Shown one piece after another: positions 1 to 12,921 of a stretch of 64,000 nucleotides of DNA. The notes under the pieces were generated by a model. That model saw nothing but the letters and a program-made list of their open reading frames with translations. It ran no database searches and had not been told where the DNA came from. Position numbers and translations under genes: made by a program. This stretch comes from Apoderus coryli (lineage: Eukaryota > Arthropoda > Insecta > Coleoptera > Attelabidae): contig OU452204.1 in NCBI GenBank assembly GCA_911728435.2, positions 1,364,001 to 1,428,000 on the forward strand. The letters run 5' to 3'. The stretch's first letter is position 1, and each line of letters starts with the position of its first letter.

Positions 1-120
1 GTTGACAAAAGACCAAAAACTCTGAGGATTTACATTGATTTCAGCTTCCATTTTGACTTGATAGTTCCTAAACTCAATTTTAGTTTGACTCTTAATCATT
101 TTCCTTAATGCCGAATACTG
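1..120 (-). pseudogene. Non-LTR retrotransposon ORF2 scrap
   Basis: Read on the minus strand, this short open stretch has the basic, aromatic linker composition seen between the endonuclease and reverse transcriptase domains of jockey/CR1-like non-LTR elements, ending in NPQSFWSFV at the window edge. It joins directly to the end of the P-like transposase relic at about 120, so one element has been cut into or replaced by the other. The fragment runs out of the window and no catalytic motif is visible. The assignment rests on similarity recalled for the family and is modest. Confidence 0.4.
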
Positions 121-1420
121 TTTAAATAATTTAAAATGTCGAATAGCTTGTCAATGGTCTCCACAAATTCACCCGTTGAACAGCACTTGCAGGTAATGCT
201 CCAAACCTGATATACAAATTTAACCCTGACGAAACAGAATGGCTGAAAACTTGTGTAGCAAATTTAACTTTCATATTCTCTAGTTGCTAGGATAAATATA
301 CAAATCGGTGAGTTTAGGCGCAGCTCGCGGAACATAATTTTTGTCATGTATATAAAAATTCTCAATATATTTCCATGATATCTCTTGACCATTCTCTTTG
401 AGAAAATTATACTTTTTCACGTTGTTTCGCACAGTTTTCATCAAATGCGGAGATCTGCAAGTTGTAAATTTCTTGAACCCATATCGCTTACAAGCAAACA
501 TACATTAAGGCCGATTTTCTTCAAGCGATTAATTAAATCAAAAATAATTGATTTCAGTTTGGATGAAGGGCACATAGAACGAAAAAAACTATATGAAAGT
601 AGTAGATTCCATTTGGTTTTTATACCTCTGAGCATAAACACGGTAGCCGTTAATGTCGGCTTAAAACTTTTCTCTCCTACACCATCATCTTCGAGGCCTA
701 CTATAACATCTGATCCTCTAGCATAAAAAAGGTTAGCTTTATGCTCATCGACACAAAGCATACAAAATTTATCGTTCTCAGAGAAATTATCGACTTTCAT
801 TTGTATCATTTTAAAAAGCTCATAGCTAAACCCTGGAACCACTTTCAAATTCTTAACAAGCTTAAATAATGTGACAGGTGTCGGTAAACAAAAGTTTCAT
901 TAATTTGTTCCTATATAATTTGGGACCAATAAAATACATAGAAAGACATTCGCTTTTAAATTTCAATGTGTACCTTCGTCCTTTGGGATATACCCGAATT
1001 TTGCTCCACTTGATAAAATGTACTACTGACTGACGTAGTTCGTTACGGTTTTCAACACGTCATCTAACTTTTGTTGTAGATAATCGTTTTTTTTTTTTGT
1101 AAAGTAATCATTTCCGTTTCGAAGCTTTTTTACACATTGTCGGAGCCTCTTTTTGCGAGGTGTTCCGTACGATAAGCTGGAGTCTGTACTGCTTGGACAA
1201 ACCAACAATAATGTAGTTCATACAGGTGTGTTTTCCATTTTCTCATTTGGCACTAAATTGGAAAACAAACGATTTTTCAAATAGTTCAGGTACATTCTGT
1301 CTTCAAAATGAGCCGCATACAAAACGTAGCTACTCAAATTTTTACGAGCTCTTCACGGCCCGAAGCAGACATCCCAATTTCCATTCACTCTCCGCACCAT
1401 CAGGTACTACCGTGAACACA
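121..1420 (-). pseudogene. P-element-like (THAP) transposase relic
   Basis: Minus-strand pieces follow the order of a P-type transposase. The second half of a THAP domain lies near 1205-1340, with AAHFEDRMYLNYLKNRL matching the HF...L pattern of that zinc finger. A lysine-rich coiled-coil segment lies at 1023-1208. A helix-turn-helix-like stretch at 850-1010 contains GRRYTLKFKSECLSMYF. The RNase H-like catalytic region at 441-848 has FCMLCVDE followed by RGSDVIVGLEDDG, a later MLRGIKTKW, and VSDMGSRN. The segment at 280-501 contains APKLTDLYIYP, and a tail at about 140-180 contains TGEFVETIDKLFDILN. The family uses GTP and an RNase H-like fold to cut and paste DNA with 8-bp target duplications. 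Frame changes (441/501 overlap, near 850 and near 1205) and stops break it, so it cannot make a full protein. No first THAP exon or terminal repeat was recognised. This could be an old P element or a domesticated THAP9-like copy; the frame damage favours a dead element. Confidence 0.8.
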
Positions 1421-1439
1421 CCGAGAAGTGTTTGACATG

Positions 1440-2139
1440 TGGGCATCTCCCGCCCCATATGACTTGTAACTTCCCAACCGACGCTGACATATGCCCATTT
1501 GGCATTTGCGCCACCTTATGGTTTTTGAACCCATCAGTGATGACATATGACATTTCCATAACATATTGGTTGACTATGTAGTATGTATGTATACTGAAGA
1601 TATTCTTAATTTTATACCTTATCGAAATACTAATGTAATAAAACGAATGGGCAATGGAATTTCCTGTTGTCCGGCCCTGTGGTTATGCCTAAGTTGTATG
1701 GTTTATATTAGTTTGTTAATATTAGTTTGGGTAGATTGTGTATAAATATTCTCTCGGTCATAAAATATAAGGGAATGTTTTTTTCTGTTTATTTTGTCGT
1801 TTATTGATATGGGTTTTTACAACATCTGCAGATAATGCAAGTATTATCTTTGCCTGAAAGAATGGTGACGTATCTGGGAGAACATCCTTTTAGTTCGTTA
1901 TCGAGAATATACAATTTTGTTTTATGGGTGGGCCAAAGATAGAGAAGAGAACCAGATGTTGGGTTACAGCGTGTTCACTCATAATTATTCGATAGATCTT
2001 CATGCAAATTAAATGTCGAACATTTTTGATTATATACTCCAGCTAATTGAAAAGCGTCACGGTTTCCCATATCAAAATAATATACTTAACGGGCGAATAA
2101 AAAACTATGGGTTTTTATCCAGTCGCAATCAAGCAAATT
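1440..2139. other. Intergenic stretch without recognised gene
   Basis: No open frame with recognisable protein similarity was seen. The sequence changes from fairly balanced composition (1370-1520) to strongly AT-rich. I see no convincing terminal repeat or RNA gene. Confidence 0.5.
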
Positions 2140-3150
2140 TATTAAAGTCGACATACAAATAAAAATGTATCTTGTTTTGTAATATTCTCACCCTGTAAAT
2201 GTATAAGGGTAACTATATCATAAATGGCCTTCGTTTTGCTGGTCGGCTATTTTCCATCTAGGTACCTGCTTTTTAACTTTTATGAGGCATGCTAGAAAGG
2301 AATAAGTTTTTAAATATTCAGAGTGGTCCTGGTCTTTTGTTGAATAAAGAAGTGTTTTCTCTAATTATAAATGTTAAATTAAATATTTTAATTTCTTTTT
2401 GAACTTAGTAAATTATCAGTTAAGAATTATTTTCTAGTTTTTGTTTAAAGACTAAGTTCATTTCTTTTTATTCGGAAATTGTGATTTGTATAAAGTTCCG
2501 TAAGTTTTGATATACTTTTAATTGAAGGCCTTTTTGTTTAATCAGTTTTTTGTTATACAAAGTTTAAAGTTATTTCTTTAGTAATTGAATTAAATTCCGT
2601 TTTCACTAGTATGTTAAAGTCTCGTATAGAAATTAATATAATTATTCGAATTATATTAATTTTTTTCTATTTTTAAGTAGTGCAAGTAATAACTACGATT
2701 TTCTTTTAAATTCTCATTATTGCTTAATTGTTTTATTCTTTCTCTTTCTTTTATTTACACATATTTATATCTTTATTTGTTATTAAATTTCTTTAATTAG
2801 TTTTAATTATTAAATTAGTTGTTTTTAGCCCAAAAATATGTGTTTCATTTCTAATAAAGTTATCAATAAATTAGTAACAAAAAAGTCAACCAATTAAAAT
2901 TCCTTTTTAATTAAAGTCGGTGACCGATAGTGATGCAACACTATGATGGTAAGTAAATTTTACATTACTTCAATACAGATTAATAAAGCTTATTATAGTT
3001 AGTTGTTTGTTCATAATAATTTGATTCTGTTATTATTCAAGTTGATATTCTTTGTTTGTTCTTCTTTATTTTAACCGCTCGTAAAATATTGAATCGAACC
3101 CGTAACCAATTGAATAGCATATCGGAGTTCATTTGGATGAAACTATAACA
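2140..3150 (+). repeat. Dispersed noncoding repeat, copy 1 (inverted partner 10315-11155)
   Basis: This stretch is the diverged reverse complement of 10315-11155. Shared landmarks are GTCGACATA near 2145, TAGGTACCT near 2258, TTGAAGGCCTTTTTGTT near 2525, and the phrase around CGAACCCGTAACCAATTG near 3095-3115. The copies differ by many substitutions and indels, so they are old. There is no coding capacity and no clean terminal repeat. It could be a solo LTR or a large MITE. Confidence 0.65.
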
Positions 3151-4588
3151 TTAGTATTCTTCTGAATGTATATAACTTCCGCTAATTACAATACGGTTAC
3201 ACTATATACATATCGTAATATTTGTAATCTTCTTTATAATAAATAAATATTTCTTTAAATTTGTATTATTATTTGTGAACTCCCTGCATACTTTCTATTT
3301 TATTATAAATTTTTTCCCATATTTTTTCTATAATATGTTTTTCAAAACATTTTTGATCGCCGCATAATCAGAACAACAAGCTAACCGTCTGTCATGTCTT
3401 ACATCCTGAACTTTTTTTCCCACATTTTTTCAATAACATATGTTTGAAAATCTTTTTCCCACGCTCACATTGATAAGGATTTGCATTCAATGATTTAAAT
3501 GCATGTACATACTTACTGACATGAATTTACTTATTTTGGACACACTGTAGATACCCAATATCCAACTTTGAATATCCAATTTGTGGATGTGGATGGATTT
3601 GTGATTGTGGATCTTCTGACCTTGGTCTTCTGATGGTAAACATGCCACTCGAAGAGCTATGACATCACTTCCGGTCGTGAACCGACATAGTTATTTACTC
3701 GCAATGAACTTTTGACACAGTGTAGAGAATCTTAAACAAGAATAAGTTAAAATTTAACATGTATATATTTTGTCATTATTAGTGTACGTTTGCTATACAT
3801 TTTTTGTCGTAGATTTAAAAGACGATGTTATGATAATTGGTGATCCTTGAAGCAATCGGGCAACACTGCATCGTATTCTTGTTGTTTACTTGGGACAATT
3901 CCGTCTAGTAGTTTGTATGAACATTTTTTTTTTCTCAAATGGGTTAAACACTAGACCTAGATCCCAGGCAGCCGTCGCAGCAATGAACTTTTTCCGGAGC
4001 ACAAGCTCCGAAGAGAAAAAGATAAAAACTTTCCCATCGGAGGGAAGGTCTCTCCGATCGTTTTTCGGGATTCGCAAAATGTAATCCACATTGGCTATTT
4101 GGTGAACAGACGAACAATCACGGTACAGTATTGTAATTGACCTGATGCGTCAAAGAATTAAAGAAAAAAATTAGCATTCATCCCGAATTGCCACGGCCAA
4201 ATTGGTTCATTTGAGCTACGAAGTACTGCCGCGTGCTCAATTGTTTTCAGATCTGGCTCCATCCGACTCGAAGTTGAAGTCAAGTTGGACGTAATAATAC
4301 AATAAAACTAATACAAACAAAAATGCTTTCACTGGTACAGGCTAATCAATTACCATACCACCCTTGTGTTTTCAACGTCTTCTCATTTAAGTTTATTTCC
4401 ATTTTGTGTCAAATAACAACACACAAAAATGCTAAACGAAAACTATAGCGCAAACAAAAAATTATACCGACGCATTTAAAACAGGAAAGAAAAATTTGTA
4501 TCCCGCAAAGCAATAAATGGTGTGAGTATTTTGCAAAGCGTTTGTAAAATGTGTCTTTCTCCTTAAAATAATGTTATTTTTTGCCTAT
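3151..4588. other. Intergenic stretch, no recognised gene
   Basis: AT-rich DNA. Both strands are open for about 65 codons at 3886-4089, but the reading is low complexity and matches nothing I know. The same place has short hairpins (CGGAGCACAAGCTCCG near 3995). I make no gene call here. Confidence 0.4.
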
Positions 4589-7211
4589 TGAGTTTTGAGC
4601 ATACATTAAAATGCCAACGTGCCGAGCCAATCAGAGCATTTGGGGCGGGGCTTTCCTTGGCGCGCATTTGAGTTTGAATTTAACCGCTATTCAACTTATT
4701 TTATTATACCTAGCTGAAAAACCTTCATTTCGCATATCGGAAAAACGATACTCAAATATATTTATGTATAATTTGAAGATACCTATCTAATTTTAAAATC
4801 ATTTTATGCATTACAGATAGGAAGTCAGGAAATAAAAAAGGCACATTATTCTCAATAGTTTATTTTTAGGTATATATATTAAATTATACACAATGATAAT
4901 AAATAATAATTACAATGAACATACAAATTAATACAAATACACCACTACCATACATACGTATACAGGGTGTCCTACGGTGGTAACCCATTAGATTATTTCA
5001 GAAACTACTTCGAATTGAATTTTGAAAATTTCAGTGTCTATATTGTTAAATATGCTCTACTCAAATAATATAATGGCAACGGCATAGCACTTCCGGTTAT
5101 ACCGGAAGTTGATGGCAACTTTGTTATTTTAAATGAAACACCCTATATATTATTACATTTTTGGATTCTAAATAAGATTTCAGACATATTTCATGTATCA
5201 TGTCCTATACCTAACGTCAGTCATTTTTGACTTATATCAAGATTTATGTCAAAATTGACAGTTTAGGGTTCTATAAGAATTCCGTTTTTCCTTGTAAATC
5301 AGTATTTAATAATTATTTTGCAGGTATTTTCTTATCAGGTGGGATCTTCTTTTTCGAATTGACAAGACATTTTCTGATTAGTTTATACAGGGTGGTCAAA
5401 AAATTATATTGAAAACGGTTCAAGAAAAACAGTTGAAAGTCAATTTTTTCAAATGGAAAGGGTATATTATTATTATTTGATCTTCCTTAACATTAAAAAA
5501 TAATGCAATTTTGTAATAGGTTATCACTTTCTAAAATGCATAGTTTTCGAAATATCGTCATTTTAAATTTTTCTGCAGCGCCTACCGTTGTCTCTCTGGA
5601 AGCTAGCTAATTAATTTAGTTAGCCATGAAATTATGGTCATTTTAACGTCAAACTAAACGTCAAATTAATAAAAATGAAAAATACTTATTGATATTATAA
5701 ATTTATTATTAATTCATGGAGAATAAAATAAAGTGATTAATATCACCTGTAGAGTATTTAACGAGAGAAACCCCCATTTGCTAACGATGGCTAGAGAAAT
5801 TAGGAAGAATTTTGAGAAATCATTTAGAGCAGGTTGGGATGTATACAAATCAAGTATTACAACGAACTAAGACTAAAATTTAAAATAATACAGCAGAAAT
5901 GAACAGAAGATTAAACTAAATAAATTTTCAACTAAAAAAAGTTAATCAACTAACTATATTAAAATAATTTAATTGTTCGATATGACCCCCATTTAAAATG
6001 ACGATATTTCGAAAACTATGCATTTTAGAAAATGATAACCTATTACAAAATTGCATTATTTTTTAATGCTACGGAAGATAAAATAATAATAATATACCCA
6101 TTCCATTGGAAAAAATTGACTTTCAACTGTTTTTCTTGAACCGTTTTCAATATAATTTTTTGACCTAATCATAAAATGTCTTATCAATTCGAAAAAGAAG
6201 ATCCCACCTGATAAGAAAATACCTGCAAAATAATTATTAAATACTGATTTACAAGGAAAAAACGCAACTCTTATGGAGCCCTAAACTGTCCATTTTGACA
6301 TAAATCTTGATATAAGTCAAAAACCACTGACGTTAGGTATAGGACATGATACATGAAATATGTCTGAAATGTTATTTAGAATCCAAAAATGTAATAATAC
6401 ATAGGGTGTTCCATTTAAAATAACAAAGTTGCCATCAACTTCCGGTATAACCGGAAGTGCTATGCCGTTGCTATTATATTATTTGAGTAGAGCATATCTG
6501 ACAATATAGACATTGAAATTTTCAAAATTCAAGTCGAAGTAGTTTCTGAAATAATCTAATGGGTTGCCACCGTAGGACACCCTGTATATTATAAGGTTCA
6601 ACACCAAACAAATCTAATATTACTTTTTCAGATTGCGTACTATTTTTTCTTATTGTGACTTGTATAATATTATATATTATATTAGATTTGTTTGGTGTCG
6701 TACCTTATAATATATATGTATGGTAGGGTAGTGGTGTATTTGTATTAATTTGTATGTTCATAGTAATTATTATTTATTATCATTGTTTATAATTTAATAT
6801 ATAAAGCTAAAAATAAACTATTGAGAATAATGTGCCTTTTTTATTTCCTGACTTCCTATCTGTAATGCATAAAATGATTTTAAAATTAGATAGGTATCTT
6901 CAAATTATACATAAATATATTTGAGTATCGTTTTTCCGATATACGAAATGACGGTTTTTCAGCTAGGTATATCAAGAAATACCTACTACAAAGGAAAGTT
7001 CAACAGACTTTCTTAGCGAATACCTTATACATATTAATATTTAAATTATTTTACTGAAAAACTCATTCCAATGAAATATCGACTAAATTTCAGTTTCAAA
7101 ATAAGTTGAATAGCGGTTAAATTCAAACTCAAATGCGCGCCAAGGAAAGCCCCGCCCCAAATGCTCTGATTGGCTCGGCACGTTGGCATTTTAATGTATG
7201 CTTGAGTTTTG
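4589..7211. mobile_element. Foldback element with 9-bp target duplication (MULE-like, non-autonomous)
   Basis: The element spans 4598-7202. Its outer ends are AGCATACATTAAAATGCC and its reverse complement, flanked by the direct repeat TGAGTTTTG at 4589-4597 and 7203-7211. The left arm (4598 to about 5577) is the reverse complement of the right arm (about 5995-7202). The loop between them is roughly 410 bp. The right arm keeps about 120 bp (near 6968-7085) missing from the left. Very long inverted repeats with a 9-bp duplication are the hallmark of TIR-MULE/foldback elements; that assignment is from family knowledge. No transposase is encoded. The arms also carry an internal TACAGGGTG-type terminus near 4971 and 6580, hinting at an older nested element. 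A partial copy of the right arm is at 27001-27411. Confidence 0.85.
5578..5994. other. Loop of the 4598-7202 foldback element
   Basis: Unique sequence between the two arms. A short open stretch starting at the ATG at 5788 is too short to call as a gene. Confidence 0.5.
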
Positions 7212-9192
7212 CATGAACGTTCCATTTAAGAAATTGAGTTTTGTTTATTATATGTATGTGTTCCAAGTTTATACTCAGATATACATGGTGTATCTAATTA
7301 CTACATACTAAAAAAATTTAAGGGGTGATTCTGTGATGAAAATTAAGGTTGATTTCGGTATAACATTTTTTGGGAACCCCTTTTTTGAAAAGTTACGCCT
7401 TCTAAGAATTCCAAACAAAAATATTTTCTGCATGAGAAATAAAAGTCAATATCACGAGAAAAACGTTTAATAAATGACTCTTTGAGTTAATTTTGATCCT
7501 AGTAGGCTGGCTGTTTTTTTTGTATATTCAAATGGCAGTACTGCTGCTATAGTCACAAGGGTCAAAAAATAAAAAGTATCAGTTTAAAATCAAGAGAATA
7601 CTAAAGATACATTTTGAATCGTAGAACTGCAGCGAGAGCTCTAAACATGTATTTAAAAAGCGGCCAATAGATTCAGTTGCAGTCTTCGGGACAATAGTTC
7701 AACCTTAAAAAGAAATTGATATCGAATTGAATATATCGACACATTTCTTGCATCTCTATTAATGAAAGAAAGGATATATCGATAAATTTCTTGCATCTCT
7801 AAAATGAAAGAAAGTCGACATTTTGAGCATCCGCGTCAAATTAAATGTATCCGTTAGGTCTGCAGTTTTGTTTACAGTAACATCGGTCACGTCTAATACT
7901 AATATTTTATCATTTTTTTATATATTTCGCACAATTGTTTAGCAATTTGGGATTAATCAAAATGTTTCAGATTTTCCACGCTATATCATAACCGTAAATT
8001 CATATCATGATAGTGGATAATTAATGGAATATCTGCTAAAAAGAATTTAATAAACTTGTCAGGTAACAATAAGTGCAGACCGACTACAATATCAATAATA
8101 ATATAAAAAAAAGTTCCATGGGCCAGTTTTGAACTCGCAACTTTACGATTAAGAAGAGTAAACGTTAACAATTAGGCCAACAGGTATGCCATGATTGGTT
8201 TTTTTTTAAATTGTCATTAAATGAAGACGCCGAGAACCTAGATGGTGATGACGGTTAAATAGAGATATTGGAATGCCAAATGTGTCAACTTGTGTGTCAT
8301 TTAGAAACAATTATGCCAGATTTAGTTCATGTGAATAGTATTAAAATAAAAATGAGTATAAATTAGGAGTTTTTTTTAGATATAATAATGTTTTAATATT
8401 TGTTATATTATTGTAAAAGTTAAATAATTTAAATTTGGTTGGAAAATCAAGTATCTAATCATATTGTATGTGTAAATATATTGTGTAGTGTGTAGATTTG
8501 TTGAGGAAAATGAGTTGGCCTGAATATTTAACAGTATGTAAAAATTCATGGCATATTTTACACTTGTTTGGCTTTGGAGGAGATCTACACGGCTTGGAAC
8601 TCGTTTTGGTTGAGGATGTAACAAGCGGTTATTAAAAGGCTATTACTTATAAGTATAACGGAGAGGACATGGTTCTGTTGATTGAAGTTATTGTTAAGCA
8701 GGTATCGTGTTTCTTTATTTGTGTTAAAATTGTTGAAATGTTGAAAATGTGAATATTGAAACTTATATTTAGTTCTGTTGTCAAAAAATAGCTGTTAAAT
8801 TGATGTCATTTCAGTTTATTAGTTTATTTTGTTTGACATTTGTGACAGTAACTAGCAAAAGTACTGTCATTTGAATATACGAAAAAACCACCCAGTCTAG
8901 TAAGATGGAAATTCTTCGTACGTTGGGTGCCTAAAAGTTTCCTTGTTACACGCGGTTGAAAAAAAAAGTAGAAAATATCATGGCTTTTCAAAAAGAGCAA
9001 TTTTTAGTTTTTACACGTTATTTTGAAAACCAGTTTAGATATTTCTGATTTCAAATCAGATTCTGAGAGAGCACAAAAATGTACAACTTTTTCCCTTTAA
9101 ACTCATTTTATTTGAACCAGTCAGTAGGTACATCTGTATATTTCGACCTGCAAGATATCCTACCATACTATATATTGTTTTGTTGTTTCCAG
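7212..9192. other. Intergenic/upstream region of the ankyrin gene
   Basis: No coding exon recognised. It contains a short direct duplication around 7735-7817 (TTTCTTGCATCTCTA and GAAAGAAAG each twice) and a SINE head at 8112-8190. The missing 5' exons of the ankyrin gene should lie here or beyond. They would have to end two bases into a codon to match the acceptor at 9193. I could not pick one. Confidence 0.4.
8112..8190 (-). repeat. tRNA-derived SINE head
   Basis: On the minus strand a TTGGCCTAATTGTTAACG stretch resembles a tRNA A box. About 20 bases further on, GCGAGTTCAAAACTGG resembles a B box, so the pair forms an internal RNA polymerase III promoter. The D-loop/anticodon region does not fold as a full tRNA, and an A/T-rich tail follows toward lower coordinates. 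This fits a SINE rather than a tRNA gene. Box divergence leaves moderate doubt. Confidence 0.5.
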
Positions 9193-9620
9193 GGATCATA
9201 TTGTCGAATTTTTGCTTGAACAAGACGAAATAGTAATAGATTCAAAAAATTTTGAGGGTCGAACACCACTATTCATCGCAGCAAGTAGAGGAAACATAAA
9301 ATTAGTCCAAATGTTAATAGGTCATCAAGCAGACGTGAATATACCAGATAATCAGAAAATATCACCATTACATATGGCAGTGAAATATCCCAATGTTGCA
9401 CACTTTTTGATACGAAATGGTGCTGATTTGAATGCGGTAGATTACTGCCAAAACACCCCATTGCATGATGCAGTCTTAGAAGGATATTTAGAGACAGTTT
9501 GTATGTTGCTGTACTGTGATTCCAATGCTGCTACAATGAAAAACAATCGAGAGCTAACACCATTTATGCTGTCCTTTGTTGTTGGAGAGCAGCGTATTGA
9601 AATACAGAAAGCGTTAATAG
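9193..9620 (+). CDS. ASB-like ankyrin-repeat gene, internal exon
   Basis: This internal exon encodes about four ankyrin repeats. Landmarks are GRTPLFIAASRGNIKLVQML, then SPLHMAVKYPNVAHFLIRNG, then TPLHDAVLEGYLETVCMLL, each with the TPLH...A...G helix-turn-helix pattern. Ankyrin repeats bind partner proteins. The exon starts after TTTCCAG at 9192 and ends before GTAATAT at 9621. It opens one base into a codon split with a missing upstream exon, so its true start codon is not visible, and the leading TTG at 9212 is an ordinary leucine. It closes one base into a codon, which the downstream exon at 18782 completes exactly as glycine. With that exon it forms an ankyrin plus SOCS-box protein, a class that recruits substrates to cullin-5 E3 ubiquitin ligases. 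The frame is intact with no stop. Confidence 0.85.
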
Positions 9621-10314
9621 GTAATATAATACGGTGGAAGTTTTCATTATAAGAATATACCATAAAGTGTGTCTCAGTGGAAAATATATCGATCTATACA
9701 ACGGTAGATGGTAGAGGTTAGATGTTTATGGAAAAGGGAGGCTTTTGCTGAAAATTTGGCGTCATACATTTTAACTTTTCTATCGATCTAAATTGTTTTC
9801 AGCATTACGACATTACCAATTCTTTCAAATAATCCTGCAACACCCCGTAATTTTTCAGATTTCTTGAATTTCGTTTTATGATAAGTTGATATTTGGGTGG
9901 TAATTTAGACAGATCAGGTGTATTTTACTTCATATCATACACAGCGTACTACAATTATTATTTTATTTATTTTTGCGATCGAATAAAACCCTGTACCTAT
10001 GTTACTTCCAAAATTGAAAGACGTAACACACAGTTAATAATTGTTTATAAGTCAGGTACTTATAAAAGTCATCAAACTGCCATTAACTTGATATTTCCAT
10101 GGTAACGCTAAAAACAAATTATGATAAAAATAATTTTTCACAAAAAGCAGCTTTATTAAGAAAACTTGAATGATTTTTTTTTCCGAAGTAATCCATTTAG
10201 CGAGGAGTGAATGATATTAATTGAATAAAACACGTCTACTCCACAAAATGATCTATATGTAAACATTTTGAATTAGCGGGTATTATTTACATTCAGAAAG
10301 AATACTAATTTTAT

Positions 10315-11155
10315 AGCTCAGTCCAGAATGAATCCCAATATGCTATTCAAATTGTTACGGGTTCGATTCAAGCTTTACGAGCGGCTTCAATTAAAGAAGA
10401 ACAAACAAAGTATATCAACTTTATTAATCTGTATTAAAGTAATGTAAAATTACTCACCTCTTATAATTCTGGATCTCTGTCGGTCACCCATTTTTTATAT
10501 AAAAGGAAAACAATAATTAAATGACCTATCTGTTCACCAACATAACTTTATTAGAAATAAAACGCAAAAGTTTGGCTCAAAACAACTAATTTGATAATTA
10601 AATCTAATAAAGAAAATGAATAACAACAAAGAAATAAATATGTATAAATAAAAAAAAGAATAAAATAATTAAACGATAATGAAAATTTAGAAGAAAATCT
10701 TATTCATTAATGTACAACTTAAAATAGGTAAATTAATATCAATACGAATAATTATATTAATTCCCATACGAAACTTTAATTACAATTGAAAACTGAATTT
10801 ATTTCAATTAATAAAATAAACAACTTTAATCTTTATAAAAATTGATTGGAAACAAAAAGGCCTTCAATTAAAAGAATAACAAAAACTTACTGAACTTGAA
10901 CTTCGATTTATTATTAAGAAACTTTATACAATTAGAAATCACATCTAGACTCTACCAAGGCTAAAACGAATCTAAATTCGAAAATCCGATTGTCTTTCCA
11001 AAACACTTAACATACATAAGAAGTAGGTACCTAAATTGAAAATAGCCAATCAGAAAAAAAGGCATTTTTACAATATACCCCTATAAAGATACAGCTACAG
11101 GGTGAGCGATTCAGAATTAAAATAGATTTTTATGTCGACTGTAATAATGGTTTTT
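10315..11155 (-). repeat. Dispersed noncoding repeat, copy 2 (inverted partner 2140-3150)
   Basis: Diverged reverse complement of 2140-3150, recognisable by CGGGTTCGATTC near 10361, the AACAAACAAAG/GTATATCAACTTTATTAATC block near 10402-10430, and TAGGTACCT near 11025. It lies inside the ankyrin gene intron. It has no coding potential. Confidence 0.65.
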
Positions 11156-11803
11156 AATTGTTAAGATGTCCTATGTTGGAGATTTTTCAGAAGATCAACA
11201 AGACACTACTGTTTGTAAAGTTAGGAACAATACGATTATATAATGACTTCTTATTCTCCGGAAAAGCTAACTGGATGAAAACCCATGTTCATATTTTCGG
11301 CGCCCTTTATATTTATTCTTTGTTATGGGAAACCTTGTTAACTCCCCAACTACTAACTTCTGTATATAATAATAAAAGTCCGACATTTAATTTAGATGAA
11401 GGCGTTTCGATGTTCAAAAGTGAGATCACTCTGTATTTAAAACATGTCATTCTTCGAACAAGAAAGCACGGTCCATCTGTTTCTAAAAGTTGAACAAAGA
11501 AAACATACAAAAATAATATATTTTTGTTATTCATGTACCTACTTGCAGATGTGTTTATTACTTTTCGTAAAACCCATATCAATAAACGACAAGATAGATA
11601 GAAAACAGATCCTTAAATTTTATGACTAATAGGAGAGTTTAGGAACATTTGTTAACAATCTACTTAAAATAATATTCAAAAAAGTATTATATTTCCCAAA
11701 CTAAGGGAAAATATCTATAAAATCACCCAACTAGTATACATAATACCAGTGGCGTCGTGTCTTGTTACATATATATACACGTTGAAATCTTCTAATTTTT
11801 GCC

Positions 11804-11837
11804 AGACATGTTTCGGATCTTATGTCCATCATCAGTG
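11804..11837 (-). other. Hammerhead-like CTGATGA...GAAAC motif
   Basis: Minus strand reads CACTGATGATGGAC, a short loop, then GATCCGAAACATGTC. The GGA/TCC pair can form a stem between a CTGATGA box and a GAAA box, the arrangement of a hammerhead ribozyme core. An extra T next to the stem departs from the ideal core, so catalytic activity is uncertain. Confidence 0.4.
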
Positions 11838-12921
11838 GCTTAAAGAACCTTAGATTAGTTACATGAATGTGAGGGTTATGTCTATAAGTATAGTTTAGGA
11901 TTTAAACATATATACATATCTGTAAAGAATGACTTATTTGAAATTCGCCAGACACAATAAAAATATGTACATATACAGAAACATTGACTTACATCTAGAG
12001 GTAACACCTAAACAGTTCTTATTTGCACCGTTGCAGAAAATTCCTGCAAGCTATAGTAAGCCTTAGAAGTGAGAAGATTTTTAATTTATTTTTGAACTCT
12101 CAGTCTGACAAGCTCTCAAGTCTTCGGGTAGAAGATTGTAAAAATACAAACCGTAGTACTCGGGTCATTTCCTAAAAAACTCATGTCCAGGTCGCGGCAG
12201 ACATAGGCGATCTCTTCCCCGAGTAAAATATTGGTGGCTACTGCCACAAACACGAGCGCTGTTTCGATTTTTAAATGTATGACAAAGCAATTTATACAGA
12301 TAGATTGAGGTGACCGTAAGCATCTCTGCATGTTCCTCTAAATGGAATGTTGAAGACACACCTCACCGCTCTCTTCTACAGTATAAACACCCTGTCAATC
12401 TCAATACTTCTTCCCCAGACCACAATACAGGGTGAACTATCACTCAGTACAAAAATTTTAACCACATGCTCAGGAAAGCATGAAAAACCATAAAAAATTT
12501 GTTTCGGAATTTTTATTCGATGTTTACAAAATGGGGCAAATCCACGTTTTTCCCTGGTAAATCGGCGCCTATGACAATTATTTTTCACGATGGCTTCCAA
12601 CCTACAAACCGCGGTACGCGGCGTTGCCAATTGTAAAGAGGTGAAAATGAACATTTTTGAAATAATTATTATAATACCTGATAAATAAATCCATAATTAC
12701 TACTGCAGATGTACACTACTTCTTCGTTTTTGCAAACAACAAACTCCTAAAACGATATTTTTGCATACTTATTGAATACACTAAAAACACAACAGATTTC
12801 CGAGAAGTAGATACACTAAATGCACACTTTTTTAATATTCACTGATGCCGATTTATTTTAAATTTAACGAAATATTAAACTATGATAGCCAGTTGTAGCG
12901 GCGCTGTCTTATAATATTTGA

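Noticed and set aside
3886..4089. Overlapping open frames on both strands
   Set aside because: Short, antisense to each other, and caused by a hairpin-rich, stop-poor patch; no family similarity.
8112..8190. tRNA gene
   Set aside because: Only A- and B-box-like sequences are present. No acceptor stem or anticodon arm pairs correctly, so a SINE head is the better reading.
8904..8925. First exon of the ankyrin gene starting at ATGGAAATTCTTCG
   Set aside because: The possible GTACGT donor there leaves the wrong phase for the acceptor at 9193.
11158..11493. 111-codon open frame as a gene in the intron
   Set aside because: It starts with TTG, has no recognisable similarity, and overlaps open frames on the other strand. 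It lies next to an old repeat.
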